Assembly (NCBI RefSeq): GCF_016862955.1
Contig: NZ_BONY01000011.1
Coordinates: 1 to 64,000 of the forward strand
Source: Rhizocola hellebori
GTDB taxonomy: Bacteria > Actinomycetota > Actinomycetes > Mycobacteriales > Micromonosporaceae
Reading direction: 5' to 3'
Length of the DNA: 64,000 nucleotides
Part shown: positions 9,586 through 18,287 of the stretch, in pieces
How the letters are laid out: every line of letters begins with the position of its first letter
How positions within the stretch are numbered: the stretch's first letter is position 1
The notes under the pieces: model-generated
Seen by the model: only the letters and a program-made list of their open reading frames with translations
Databases searched by the model: none
Told to the model about the DNA's origin: nothing
Translations under genes and position numbers: made by a program

Positions 9586-10737
9586 ATGAACCCGCTCGGC
9601 CTATTACCTCTCCAGAGTTCGGCCAGCGTAGCGCCCGGGATTCCGCGTAGCTGCCGGTCATACGCCCGAGAGCTGGTGCGCCTGGAATGGCGGGTCGGTG
9701 ACCCCGGCGATCCTGCGGTTCTCGCCGAGGAGTTCCTCACCGAACACGGAGCGTTACGAGGAGACCCGATCTGCGGGGCGAGCGTGCTGATTTCCGCGGC
9801 CGCCTCGGCGGTGATGATCGGCGGCCCCAAGGGCGCGCCGACCCCCGCCCCGGCCGTGCCGGATATGGCCCTGGTGGTCTATGAGCACGCCGGAATGCAG
9901 AACCCGGACCATGAGCGGGGGGAGTGGGTGCTGGGGCCGTGGCGGCCAAGCTGGACCCCTTCGCAGCACGAAGCAGCCGTCCGCCGGGTCCACGAGGCCA
10001 TCACTCGCGGTGATGTCTACCAGGTCAACGTGGTCGGGCATGCCTCGGCCGAATACGAAGGCGACCCGATGCGCGCCCTGCACCGGCTGACCCGGCTGGC
10101 GGGGGCCAAGCACGCCGGGGTGCTCGGCGGCGACGGCTGGGCGGTGGCTTGCGCTTCTCCGGAGACTCTGCTGGAGGTACGCGGCGGGCGCGCGATCACC
10201 CGGCCGATCAAGGGCACCGCCCCGGCCACCCCCGAGGGCAGGATCGCGCTGCTTTCCTCGCCGAAGGAACGCGCCGAACACGTGATGATCGTCGACCTGA
10301 TGCGCAACGACCTGGCCCACGTCGCGGTGACCGGATCGGTTCGCGTGCCACAGCTTTTCGCCGTGCGCAAATGGTCCGACCTGTGGCAGGCCGAGTCGGA
10401 GGTGGCGGCCGTGCTGCGCAGCGGCGTCGGCTTCGCCGACCTGCTGCGCGCGGTGTGCCCCGGCGGCTCGGTGACCGGCGCCCCCAAGCTGGCCGCCCTG
10501 GCCGAGATCGAAAGGCTGGAGCCGGTGGGCCGCGGCCCCGCCATGGGCGCCTTCGGCTGGATCGGCCCCGATCACCTCAACCTCGGCCTGACCATCCGCA
10601 CCGCGGCCGTCGACGAGCACCGCGTGCACCTGTGGGCGGGCGGCGGCATCGTCATCGACTCCGACCCGGCCGCCGAGGTCTCCGAAGCCGCCGCGAAGGC
10701 TGCCCCGGTGAAACGAGCGCTGGCCGGCTGGCGGTAA
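9586..10737 (+). CDS. pabB: Aminodeoxychorismate synthase component I
   Basis: Chorismate-binding enzyme of 383 residues making 4-amino-4-deoxychorismate for folate p-aminobenzoate. The PIKGT motif with Lys209 is diagnostic of PabB over anthranilate synthase TrpE. Other family blocks are GDVYQVNV, KERAEHVMIVDLMRNDL and CPGGSVTGAPK. No pabA or pabC is adjacent. The start is uncertain: ATG 9586 and GTG 9559 both lack a good ribosome site. It is convergent with the VWA gene, with a structured element between them. Confidence 0.9.
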   Translation: MNPLGLLPLQSSASVAPGIPRSCRSYARELVRLEWRVGDPGDPAVLAEEFLTEHGALRGDPICGASVLISAAASAVMIGGPKGAPTPAPAVPDMALVVYEHAGMQNPDHERGEWVLGPWRPSWTPSQHEAAVRRVHEAITRGDVYQVNVVGHASAEYEGDPMRALHRLTRLAGAKHAGVLGGDGWAVACASPETLLEVRGGRAITRPIKGTAPATPEGRIALLSSPKERAEHVMIVDLMRNDLAHVAVTGSVRVPQLFAVRKWSDLWQAESEVAAVLRSGVGFADLLRAVCPGGSVTGAPKLAALAEIERLEPVGRGPAMGAFGWIGPDHLNLGLTIRTAAVDEHRVHLWAGGGIVIDSDPAAEVSEAAAKAAPVKRALAGWR

Positions 10738-10740
10738 TGC

Positions 10741-10796
10741 TTGCGCGCGCTAAAGCAACGCGCGGGCAGATCGCCCCTGAAGGCAGTGCGATCTGC
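10741..10796. repeat. Structured intergenic element, copy 1 (TTGC-N10-GCAA plus 9-bp stem)
   Basis: TTGC (10741) and GCAA (10755) flank GCGCGCTAAA; two bases later comes CGCGGGCAG, which starts a 9-bp stem GCAGATCGC (10766-10774) / GCGATCTGC (10788-10796) with a 13-base loop. It lies between the convergent stops of pabB and the VWA gene, so it could end transcription from both sides. A copy with the same layout lies at 51758. Confidence 0.6.
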
Positions 10797-10817
10797 AATT
10801 CTGGCGCGTGCCGCCCG

Positions 10818-12551
10818 TTAGGAGCCGGTGGTGGCGCGGATGTCGAACAGGGCGCTGATGAGAACCTTGTCGATGTCGAAGGCGCGTGAGGACGTGTAGG
10901 GCGTCGCGCCGGTCGCGACCGCGATGTCGGTCAGCGCCTGGTTGTCGGTGGCCGCGCCGAGGGCGATGGTGACCACCTTGACCGGCTTGGTCTTGTCGGC
11001 GTTCTTGAGCTTGTCGGTCAGCTCAGGCAGCTTGAGGGTCGACCGGTTGTCGTCCGCGCCGTCGGTCAGCAGCACCACGAGGCTTTCGGTGCCGGGCGCG
11101 TAGCTGGACACCATCGACTGGTGGGCCGCCCAGATCGAGTCGTACATGCCGGTGTTGCCACCCGGTACCAGCTTGGTGATCTCGTCGCCGAGCTTCTTGC
11201 GCCGGTCGCCCTCGGCAAGCTTGCCGACCTTCACCAGCTCCTTGTAGGCGGCGTTGCCCTGCGCGGCGGCCGCGAAAATCCAGAGCCCCACCTGGGAGTC
11301 GTCGCCGAACATCTTGACCACCTGCTGGGCGGCGTTCTTGGTGAGGTCGAGCTTGGTCAGGCCGGTGCCCGGCACGGCTTCCTTCATGGAGCCGGAAACA
11401 TCAAGCACCAGAAGCACATTGGAGGGGCGGGTCAGCGCGTTCCAGTAGCTGACGGTCTTGTCGATGGCGTCGGCCAGCAGCACCGCGCGTGGCAGCGCGG
11501 TCAGCTTGGTGACCACGCCCTTGGCCGGGGTCAGCTTCGGGCCGGCCGCGCGGTTGGAGTCGCGGAAGCCCTCGTCGAGCACGGCGGTGCGGCCCGCCTC
11601 GCCCTTGACATACTTCAGGAATTCGGCGGCCGCGTCCTGGCGCTTGGCGTCCTTCCACGGCGCGTCCTTGAGCATCATGAACGGGTGGTCGGCCTCGGTG
11701 GTGGCGTTCTTCGGGTAGACCGCGACCAGCGCCAGGCTCGGGTTGGTCTCGTTGTGCTTGACCACGTCCTGCTCGAGGGCGGGGAAGGCGGACAGCGTGG
11801 CGCCCTTGCCGGAGACGTACTCGGCGAACAGCTCCTCGGTGGTCGGCTTGTAGACCGCCACCCGCTGCTCGAGGGTGAACACCCGCTTGATCTCCTCGGC
11901 GTCGACATCGGCGTCGTCGTTCGCGTCGATGATCGACGACAGCGCCAGCAGACCGGCGGTGGAGGTGGCCGGGTCGCTCATACCGATCTTGACCTCGGGG
12001 TTGGCCGCCAGCTTGTCGAGCAGGTCTTTCCAGTCCAGCTCGGACTTGGGCCAGCCGTAGCTTTCCGCCAGCGTCTTGGGCATCGCGATGACCACCGGGG
12101 TGCGGGCGATGCTGGGCAGCTTGTCGGGCATGAGCTTGTCGGCGGTGGCGCTGTTGGCGGCGGCGGCACGCGCCCAAGCGCTGGCCTGCGGCACCCACAC
12201 GTCAGGGGCCGGGCCGTCGGCGGCGGGGTCCCAATCGTGGCTCAGCGCCTGCGCGGTGACCGAGGTGTCCTGCTCGCGCACGGTCACCGAGGCACAGGTG
12301 CCGTTCACCTTGGGCTGGGTCTGCGACCACTGATTGGCCAGCACCCGCAACAGCGCGGCGGTGTTGGCCGGCGCGACGATGGTCGCGTTGGCCGAGCCGG
12401 AGCAGCCCTGCTCTTTGATCCAGGCATAGGCGAAGGTGAGGCCCGAGCCGACAAGCACCAGCGCGAGCGGGATGACCACCCATGGCAGCACCCGCCGGCG
12501 GGAGCCGGTTCGCCGGTGCGAGCGAACAGCAGAGCTACGGCCGTTCGGCAT
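10818..12551 (-). CDS. Membrane-anchored solute-binding-like/VWA domain fusion protein
   Basis: At 577 residues: basic N-terminus, one transmembrane helix (about 22-44, VLPWVVIPLALVLVGSGLTF), an extracellular-substrate-binding-protein-like region (about 55-345), and a von Willebrand A domain (about 375-570) with an intact metal-ion adhesion site DVSGSM plus the later LLTDGADDN. The protein should face the cell exterior. Such SBP-VWA fusions are common in actinobacteria and their ligands are unknown. It is upstream of nothing obviously related; the next gene on this strand, the decarboxylase, ends 76 bases before it. Confidence 0.85.
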   Translation of the reverse strand: MPNGRSSAVRSHRRTGSRRRVLPWVVIPLALVLVGSGLTFAYAWIKEQGCSGSANATIVAPANTAALLRVLANQWSQTQPKVNGTCASVTVREQDTSVTAQALSHDWDPAADGPAPDVWVPQASAWARAAAANSATADKLMPDKLPSIARTPVVIAMPKTLAESYGWPKSELDWKDLLDKLAANPEVKIGMSDPATSTAGLLALSSIIDANDDADVDAEEIKRVFTLEQRVAVYKPTTEELFAEYVSGKGATLSAFPALEQDVVKHNETNPSLALVAVYPKNATTEADHPFMMLKDAPWKDAKRQDAAAEFLKYVKGEAGRTAVLDEGFRDSNRAAGPKLTPAKGVVTKLTALPRAVLLADAIDKTVSYWNALTRPSNVLLVLDVSGSMKEAVPGTGLTKLDLTKNAAQQVVKMFGDDSQVGLWIFAAAAQGNAAYKELVKVGKLAEGDRRKKLGDEITKLVPGGNTGMYDSIWAAHQSMVSSYAPGTESLVVLLTDGADDNRSTLKLPELTDKLKNADKTKPVKVVTIALGAATDNQALTDIAVATGATPYTSSRAFDIDKVLISALFDIRATTGS

Positions 12552-12627
12552 CGAGGGCCTCCAGGGGTGAGCGCATGGTGCGGGGGGTGTGAATGAGGGG
12601 GTGGAACAGGGGCGGAACGGCCACAGT

Positions 12628-13683
12628 CTAAGACAAGATCACAAAGTCCGGCGAGGGGTGCCGTAAGTATTGATGAGGTGAAATATCCCAGCCGTAGGCT
12701 CCCGCTTTGGCGAAATTGAGGACATCGCCAACGCGCAGCTCAGAGACGCGTAAGCCGTGCGCTAGAACATCATTGGGTGTGCACAGCTCCCCAGCCACGT
12801 GGACCTCGACGTCGCGAACGCCGGGCCGGGGCCAAGGGTGGGGCCAGAAATCCCGCTGCGAAACCGTTATAGGGAAGTTAACTCCGTAGGCGATCGGTGT
12901 CCGGAATTGGTGCATTCCGCCGCGTATCACGGCAAACCAGGTGCCGTGGCTCAGCTTGAGATCGACGACTTCGGCCGAATATGTTCCGGCGTGCGCGGCG
13001 AGCCAGCGCCCAGGCTCGAAAATGAGCTCCACCCCATCGACGCGGGGGATAGCCAGCTGGGCCGGGTCGAGTTCTTCGGCGCTGGTGTAGGAGACACCGA
13101 GCCCGCCGCCCAGGTTGATCTGGCGCAGCGGGACGCCGCTCGACAGCGCCCACCCCACCGCGTCGGCGATGAACTCGCTGTAGGTCTGAGCGGACAGGCA
13201 GTTGGACATGGCATGCAGGTGAAACCCGGCCAGGTCGTGCCCGGCGGCCAGCTCCAGCGCCCGCGGCAGGTCCTGCGGCGTCAGACCGAACTGAGAGGGC
13301 CCGCCGGTCATGGCATGACTGCCGCCGTAGGACGGGTGGATCCTGTTGACCCGTAGGGTGATCGTCGCGCGGCGGGGGAGCCGGTGCAGCTCGGTGAGGC
13401 TCTCCACGTTGATGGTCGCCCCCGCGGCGATCGCCGCGTCGAGAAACTCGGCGGACTTGGCCGGGCCGCTGCAGACGATGCGCTGCGCGCCGGCGTCCAG
13501 GGCGAGCGACAGCTCGCCGAGGGAGGCCACGTCGAGGCCGTGGCACGCCTGGGCCATGGTCGCCACCACGGCCGGGTGGCCGTTGGCCTTCACCGCGTAG
13601 AGGATGGTTTCCGCCGGCAGGGCCGAGCGCAGCCGGGCGGCGCGCTCGCGCAGGATCGCCAGGTCATAGGTGTACTCACCCAT
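12628..13683 (-). CDS. PLP-dependent fold-III decarboxylase of an NIS siderophore operon
   Basis: Alanine-racemase-fold decarboxylase of 351 residues, related to diaminopimelate/ornithine decarboxylases and especially to SbnH, PvsE and XssA-type enzymes of siderophore clusters. PLP lysine is Lys32 (YAVKANGHP); other sites are HLHAMSNC, INLGGGLGVSY, EPGRWLAAHAG and the active-site Cys/Asp pair GELCTPNDVL. It probably decarboxylates a citryl-amino-acid intermediate or a diamino acid building block. Its start overlaps the end of the preceding synthetase by 8 bases, so it is the last gene of a three-gene operon. Confidence 0.85.
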   Translation of the reverse strand: MGEYTYDLAILRERAARLRSALPAETILYAVKANGHPAVVATMAQACHGLDVASLGELSLALDAGAQRIVCSGPAKSAEFLDAAIAAGATINVESLTELHRLPRRATITLRVNRIHPSYGGSHAMTGGPSQFGLTPQDLPRALELAAGHDLAGFHLHAMSNCLSAQTYSEFIADAVGWALSSGVPLRQINLGGGLGVSYTSAEELDPAQLAIPRVDGVELIFEPGRWLAAHAGTYSAEVVDLKLSHGTWFAVIRGGMHQFRTPIAYGVNFPITVSQRDFWPHPWPRPGVRDVEVHVAGELCTPNDVLAHGLRVSELRVGDVLNFAKAGAYGWDISPHQYLRHPSPDFVILS

Positions 13684-15157
13684 GCAGCGGGTTCCTTACC
13701 TGGACGTAGACGTCTCCCCGGCCGGAAAGGCGCATCCGGGTGAGCGCCTTGTGCGGCAGCGACGGCGCGGTATAGAAGGCGTGATCGGGGTGGCCGGCCA
13801 GGGTTTCATCGACGATGGCGCGCACGGCGCGCCAGGCCGCCTCCTCTTCGACGCCCAGCGACAACACCAGCTCGCCCAGGTGGGCCTGGAAGACCGTGTA
13901 GGCCACCTTCGCCAGCATCACCTCGCGGTCGGCGGTGGTGATCACCGAGCCGGGCCACAGCTGCACCCCGGGCTGCTCGCAGATGCGCAGGCCGGCGAAA
14001 TCCCTCAGCGCCAGGCGATGCGGGCGTCCGGCGACGAAGGTGGGCACACAGTTCTGCAGATGCGCCTCGAGCCCGATGCCGTGCTGGGCGGCGACGCGCA
14101 GCACCACCGGTACCAACAAATTTGCATAGTCGATAAGAAAGGCCAGCGGGTCACCGCCATGCTGGGCCACCAGGCCCTGCAGCACCGTCGCGCCGGTGAT
14201 CGGGTCGAGGGCGGGCAGCGCGATCGCCGGAATCGGCACCTCATCGTCGGCCAGCCGGCCGGCCAGCCCGGCCCGCACGATGGTGCTCAGCTGCCGGCTG
14301 TCGCCCAGCGGTGAGGCGACCCCGGCGGTCTCGGCCATCAGCAACACCCGGTCGGACTCGACGCATCGGGAAAGCAACTCCGACAGGATCGGGCCGTTGC
14401 GGGTCGACGCGACGGAAATGGTGCGCCGGGTCGAGGTGACCTGAATGTCCAGCGACATCTTCAGATATTCGCCGCCCGGCTCCAGCAGGGTGCGCAGCGC
14501 GGCGGTGGGCAGCGCCCGCCATTCCTCGTCGAGCACCTCGATGGTGCCGTCGGCGAACCGGTCGGCCAGCAGCTCACGCAGGTGGCCGAGCTGCCAGGCG
14601 TGCACGGGCAGCAGCGCCCGGCCCACCCCCGCCTTGACCCCCAGATGCTCGCTCAGCTCATCACCGAGAGCCAATTTTTCGGGTACCGAAAGGAAGCGCA
14701 CCAAGGTAGAAGGGGTTTCCAGGTCATGGGCGAGCATGTCGTCGATGCTCCAGCCCAGCCGGGTGCGCCCGCACGGGTGCAGGTTGTGCCCCTCGGTGGC
14801 GAGCTGTTCCAGCCGTACGCAGGCGGCATCGGCGCCCAGGTCGGCCACCAGCGAAGGCATGTCTGGCGCGCCACTGGCCCGGCGCACCGCGTCCTGCTCC
14901 GCCCGGCGGGCGTAGGCCACCGCCAGCCCGGTCACCGCGCTGGCCAGCTCGGCGCGCAAACCTTCGTGTTCCACAAGGGAAACCGGGTCGAGATCCACCG
15001 GATCGAGCACCACCCGGTCGAAGGCGTGCACGCGGCCGCTGAAGCGCTGGCGGGCGTCGCCGATGTCCTCGCGCCAAAGCGCTTCGGCGAGTTTGGTGGC
15101 GACGGCGACCCGCGCGGCGGGCAGGGTCGCGCTCAGGTCGAGAACTGATCGGCCCAT
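13676..15157 (-). CDS. IucA/IucC-family NIS siderophore synthetase (second)
   Basis: At 493 residues, an ATP-dependent ligase that joins citrate-type carboxylates to amines or alcohols. Family blocks are EGHNLHPCGRTRLGW (ATP-binding His/Arg motif), KMSLDIQVTSTRRTISVAS, GLEAHLQN and LRDFAGLRICEQPG, with a FhuF-like C-terminus. In the classic motif GHPxHPxxKxR the lysine is replaced by arginine, as in the sister protein. ATG 15157 overlaps the upstream stop in a TGATG, indicating translational coupling; the frame is open further upstream but is not protein-like. Confidence 0.9.
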   Translation of the reverse strand: MGRSVLDLSATLPAARVAVATKLAEALWREDIGDARQRFSGRVHAFDRVVLDPVDLDPVSLVEHEGLRAELASAVTGLAVAYARRAEQDAVRRASGAPDMPSLVADLGADAACVRLEQLATEGHNLHPCGRTRLGWSIDDMLAHDLETPSTLVRFLSVPEKLALGDELSEHLGVKAGVGRALLPVHAWQLGHLRELLADRFADGTIEVLDEEWRALPTAALRTLLEPGGEYLKMSLDIQVTSTRRTISVASTRNGPILSELLSRCVESDRVLLMAETAGVASPLGDSRQLSTIVRAGLAGRLADDEVPIPAIALPALDPITGATVLQGLVAQHGGDPLAFLIDYANLLVPVVLRVAAQHGIGLEAHLQNCVPTFVAGRPHRLALRDFAGLRICEQPGVQLWPGSVITTADREVMLAKVAYTVFQAHLGELVLSLGVEEEAAWRAVRAIVDETLAGHPDHAFYTAPSLPHKALTRMRLSGRGDVYVQVRNPLHG

Positions 15158-16719
15158 CAGCTTGCCAGCGGGTTGTCCAGCTGGGCCCACAGGTCGGCCA
15201 GCGGGTCGGCCGCCAGCCGCATGGCGGTGGTGGCCTTGAGCGGCAAGGGATCGTGGAACAGGGCGTGCGCGTCGGGCGCGGCCGAGTTGGGCAGGGCCGC
15301 GTAGACCTGTTCCGCCCGTTCCCGGACCAGCCGCCACAGGCCCTGCGGGTCCAGGTCGTACTCGTGCGCCAGCACCGCGATCGGCTCGCCCAGCGCCACC
15401 GCGATCCCGGAGGCGAATGCCTTGCTGCGCAACGTTACCGGGTCATCGCTGACCACGTCTCCGTACAGGATGGGGATGTCCTGGTGGTGCCGGCTCAGCC
15501 GGGCCGGGCTGATCCGCAGCCCGCCTATGTCGCGATAGGACAGTCCGGACGGACGGCCGTGGGTCAGGGTCACCAGCAGGTTCTGCCCGTGCGCCTCCAG
15601 CGCCACCCCGCGATGCAACAGGGTCAGCAGCGGGGGCAGGATCACGCCGGCCAGGTCGGCCAGGAAACCGGCCGGGTGCCCGCCGTAGCCCAGGGTCACC
15701 GCCTCGCGGATCAGCGGCCGCCCGTCGGCGGGCGAGGGCGCGGCGAGGGCGGCCAGCGGCAGGATCACCTCGTTGGGCCGGGGAAGCACCGCACGGCGCA
15801 AGGAAACCGCCAGCTCCCGCATGGGCATCCCGTCCTCGTCGAGCACCGCTCCCGCGGCCGGCTCCGGCCACACGGTCAACCCGACATCGGCGGTGATCGA
15901 ATTCAGCAGCGTGCTCAGCCGCGGCGCGTTGCGGACCGCGGCCGGGGAGACTATCCGCACCGCGCTGGTCATCTGCACATCGATCGCGGTTTTGTAGTGC
16001 CGGGTCGGGTCCGCCACGCTGGCCAGGGTGCGCAGCGACATCAGCGGCCGGGCCGCGATCTGCTGGCCCGCCGGGCGCAGGAAAGGGTAGGCGGTCAGCA
16101 CGTGCTCGCGTTGCCACGGGTGCACGGGCAGCCGGTTGGGCAGCCCTGTCCCGGTGCTCAGCCAGCGCTGCTGCGGGACGGTGTAGACCTCAAGGGTCAC
16201 CGTCGGGCGGTGCTCGGGCGCGTAGGCGAGGACCTCGGCCGGGGACATGCCCATTCTGGTCCGGCAGCACGGGTGCAGCGGGTGGCCGTCGACCACCGCC
16301 TGCTCGAGCCGGGCCAGCCCCTCGACCTTGCCCGCCAGCACCGTGAGCGTGTGCTCGCCGAAGGACGGCTCGGGTTGCCCGGCGCGGGCCAGCGCCAGAT
16401 AGTTGACGCTTTGTTCCAGCTCGTCGGCGAAGTGGGCGACCCGGCCCGGCAGGGAAAGATCGCGCATCAGGGCGGCTGGATCGTCGTACCACCGGGCGGC
16501 CGTGGTCAGCCGCAGACTCTCGGCCGGCACGGCGAAGGGTTCCGCCTGTGCCACCGCCCCGATCACCCGCTGCCCGCTGGCGAGGGTGAGCAGCAGGTCG
16601 CCGCCGAAGCGCTGCCGTTGCACGATGCCGTCGATGGGCTCACGTGCCAGCGCCCCCCACAGGCGGGCCATCACCGCGGCGCGCGCCCCGGGCAGCTGCC
16701 CATCGGTCTCGATGTTGAT
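15157..16719 (-). CDS. IucA/IucC-family NIS siderophore synthetase (first of operon, possible AUC start)
   Basis: NIS synthetase with VDGHPLHPCCRTRMGMSP, KTAIDVQMTSAVRIVSPAAV, ALEAHGQNLLV and YRDIGGLRISPARLS. It is only distantly similar to the next gene, so the pair probably performs two successive condensations. The first standard start is GTG 16674 (505 residues), but the conserved N-terminal helix (ARAAVMARLWGALAREP) begins before it. The frame stays open to a TAG at 16728. A strong AGGAGG sits 5 bases before an ATC at 16719, which I take as a possible non-canonical start (520 residues). No DmdR/IdeR iron box was seen in the gap to the divergent gene. Confidence 0.85.
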   Translation of the reverse strand: MNIETDGQLPGARAAVMARLWGALAREPIDGIVQRQRFGGDLLLTLASGQRVIGAVAQAEPFAVPAESLRLTTAARWYDDPAALMRDLSLPGRVAHFADELEQSVNYLALARAGQPEPSFGEHTLTVLAGKVEGLARLEQAVVDGHPLHPCCRTRMGMSPAEVLAYAPEHRPTVTLEVYTVPQQRWLSTGTGLPNRLPVHPWQREHVLTAYPFLRPAGQQIAARPLMSLRTLASVADPTRHYKTAIDVQMTSAVRIVSPAAVRNAPRLSTLLNSITADVGLTVWPEPAAGAVLDEDGMPMRELAVSLRRAVLPRPNEVILPLAALAAPSPADGRPLIREAVTLGYGGHPAGFLADLAGVILPPLLTLLHRGVALEAHGQNLLVTLTHGRPSGLSYRDIGGLRISPARLSRHHQDIPILYGDVVSDDPVTLRSKAFASGIAVALGEPIAVLAHEYDLDPQGLWRLVRERAEQVYAALPNSAAPDAHALFHDPLPLKATTAMRLAADPLADLWAQLDNPLAS

Positions 16720-16767
16720 CGCGGCCTCCTACACCTGTACCCGACTGGGACGGTCCAGTATGGACGA

Positions 16768-17811
16768 ATGCTCAGCACACGTGCGCTCAATCGCGCCACT
16801 CTAGACCGGCAGCTGCTCCTTCGCCGCCACGTCATGCCCGCCGCCGAGGCGATCGAGCATCTGGTAGGCATGCAGGCGCAGGCACCGCTTTCACCCTACG
16901 TGGGTCTGTGGACGCGGTTGGACGGCTTCACCCACTCGGAGCTTTCCAAGCTTGTGCTAGACGCGGAGGCGGTACGCGGCGGCCTGATGCGCGCCACTGT
17001 CCACCTTGTCACCGCGCGCGACTATCTCAAGCTGCGCCCGGTCACCCAGATCGTCCTCGAGCGCAGCTATTTCGGGCAGCCGTTCGGCAAGAAACTCACC
17101 GGGGTCGACACCGGCAAGGCCGTCACGCTCGGCCTCAAGCTGCTCAAGGCCGAGCCACGGATGCGCACAGAGCTGGGCAAGGCACTGGCCGAGCGCTATC
17201 CCGAGGCCGACCCGACCGCGCTGAGCTTCCTGCTGTCCTACGTCGCGCCCGTGATCCAGCTGCCACCGCGCGGGGTGTGGGGGAGCAAAGGGCAGGCCGT
17301 GCTCGCGCCCGCTGCGCATTGGCTGGGCCGGGCGATCCCGGGTAAGCCGACGCCGAAACTGCTGGAGGAGATGGTTTTGCGCTATCTGGCGGCCTATGGT
17401 CCGGCCACCGTGATGGACGCGCAGATGTGGTCGGGCCTGACCAAGCTGCGCGAGATCGTCGATCGGCTGGGCAAGAAGGTGCTGCGGCTACCCGGCGACC
17501 TGCTGGATGTGCCCGGCGCGCCGACGCCGCAGGAGGACGTGCCGGCCCCGGTCCGGTTCCTGCCCGAATACGACAACCTGCTGCTCTCGCATGCCGACCG
17601 CACCCGGTTCATCGAGGACGGCAGGCGGGTGCCGCTGCCCCCGGGCAATGGCGCCGCTTACGGGACGGTCCTGGTGGAGGGTTTCTACCGGGCCGATTGG
17701 CGCGCGGTGAAGGGCGAAATCGTGGTGGAGCCGTTCGGGAAGCTGACGAAATCGCAGAAGGCGGAGGTCGATGCCGAGGCGGCGGCGTTGACTCAATTCC
17801 TAGCGTCCTAG
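16768..17811 (+). CDS. AlkZ-like winged-helix DNA glycosylase (HTH_42 family)
   Basis: At 347 residues, member of the HTH_42 (formerly DUF1006/YcaQ) superfamily of tandem winged-helix proteins. It has the QxQ catalytic motif of the AlkZ branch: Gln36 and Gln38 in GMQAQAP, together with MRATVHLVTARDY and PEYDNLLLSHADRTRF. AlkZ of Streptomyces sahachiroi unhooks azinomycin crosslinks, and related enzymes repair bulky alkylation damage. The start at ATG 16768 (MLSTRALNRATL) matches the N-terminus of the second copy at 56768. It is divergent from the siderophore operon; no alkylating-toxin biosynthesis genes are near. Confidence 0.85.
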   Translation: MLSTRALNRATLDRQLLLRRHVMPAAEAIEHLVGMQAQAPLSPYVGLWTRLDGFTHSELSKLVLDAEAVRGGLMRATVHLVTARDYLKLRPVTQIVLERSYFGQPFGKKLTGVDTGKAVTLGLKLLKAEPRMRTELGKALAERYPEADPTALSFLLSYVAPVIQLPPRGVWGSKGQAVLAPAAHWLGRAIPGKPTPKLLEEMVLRYLAAYGPATVMDAQMWSGLTKLREIVDRLGKKVLRLPGDLLDVPGAPTPQEDVPAPVRFLPEYDNLLLSHADRTRFIEDGRRVPLPPGNGAAYGTVLVEGFYRADWRAVKGEIVVEPFGKLTKSQKAEVDAEAAALTQFLAS

Positions 17812-17820
17812 GATTGCTTA

Positions 17821-17878
17821 CGGGGTGTGACCCCGCCACAAACCTAAAAAACCTAGAAGGACTGGCGCTTCGCGCCAG
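17821..17878 (+). terminator. Two tandem hairpins between the AlkZ-like and DUF3052 genes
   Basis: CGGGGT-gtg-ACCCCG (17821-17835) begins 10 bases after the AlkZ-like stop and is likely its terminator. CTGGCGC-ttc-GCGCCAG (17862-17878) follows and ends 13 bases before the DUF3052 start, close to where a ribosome would bind. No T-run follows either stem. Confidence 0.45.
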
Positions 17879-17891
17879 CCTCACCGACAAA

Positions 17892-18287
17892 ATGAGCGTC
17901 ATGGCTGGATATTCGGCGACGCCGCTGGCTCGCAAGCTCGGTGCCAAACCGGGGCTGGAAGTGGTGCTACGGCACGCGCCCGGGGGATGGGGCATCGAGG
18001 GCGTGGCGGCGAGCGACGTGGGTTTTGAGCAGGCCGATGTCGTAGTGGCTTTCTATCGCAGCCGCGCCGAGCTTTCGGCGGACGTGGCTGTGGTGCCCGG
18101 TGCGCTGGGGAAGGCGGCGTCGTGGTGGATCGCCTGGCCGCGTAAGGCTGGCGGGCATGTCAGCGACATCACCGAGAACCTGCTCCGGGAGCTGGTGCTG
18201 CCGACCGGTCTGGTGGATGTGAAGGTGGCCGCGCTGGACGAGGACTGGTCGGGGCTGAAGTTTGTGTGGCGTAAGGAGAATCGTTAG
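17892..18287 (+). CDS. DUF3052 protein
   Basis: At 131 residues (or 128 from ATG 17901). MAGYSATPLARKLGAKPG and the C-terminal LVDVKVAALDEDWSGLKFVW are characteristic of DUF3052, a small actinobacterial family of unknown function. No ribosome site precedes either ATG. Its stop overlaps the convergent TSUP gene stop by four bases. Confidence 0.85.
   Translation: MSVMAGYSATPLARKLGAKPGLEVVLRHAPGGWGIEGVAASDVGFEQADVVVAFYRSRAELSADVAVVPGALGKAASWWIAWPRKAGGHVSDITENLLRELVLPTGLVDVKVAALDEDWSGLKFVWRKENR

Noticed and set aside
15253-16767. Plus-strand frame leading into the AlkZ-like gene
   Set aside because: The first 505 codons are antisense to the siderophore synthetase; the true start is ATG 16768, which matches the second AlkZ-like protein.
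16675-16767. Iron-responsive DmdR/IdeR box before the siderophore operon
   Set aside because: Looked for the TTAGGTTAGGCTAACCTAA type; nothing close to it is present.
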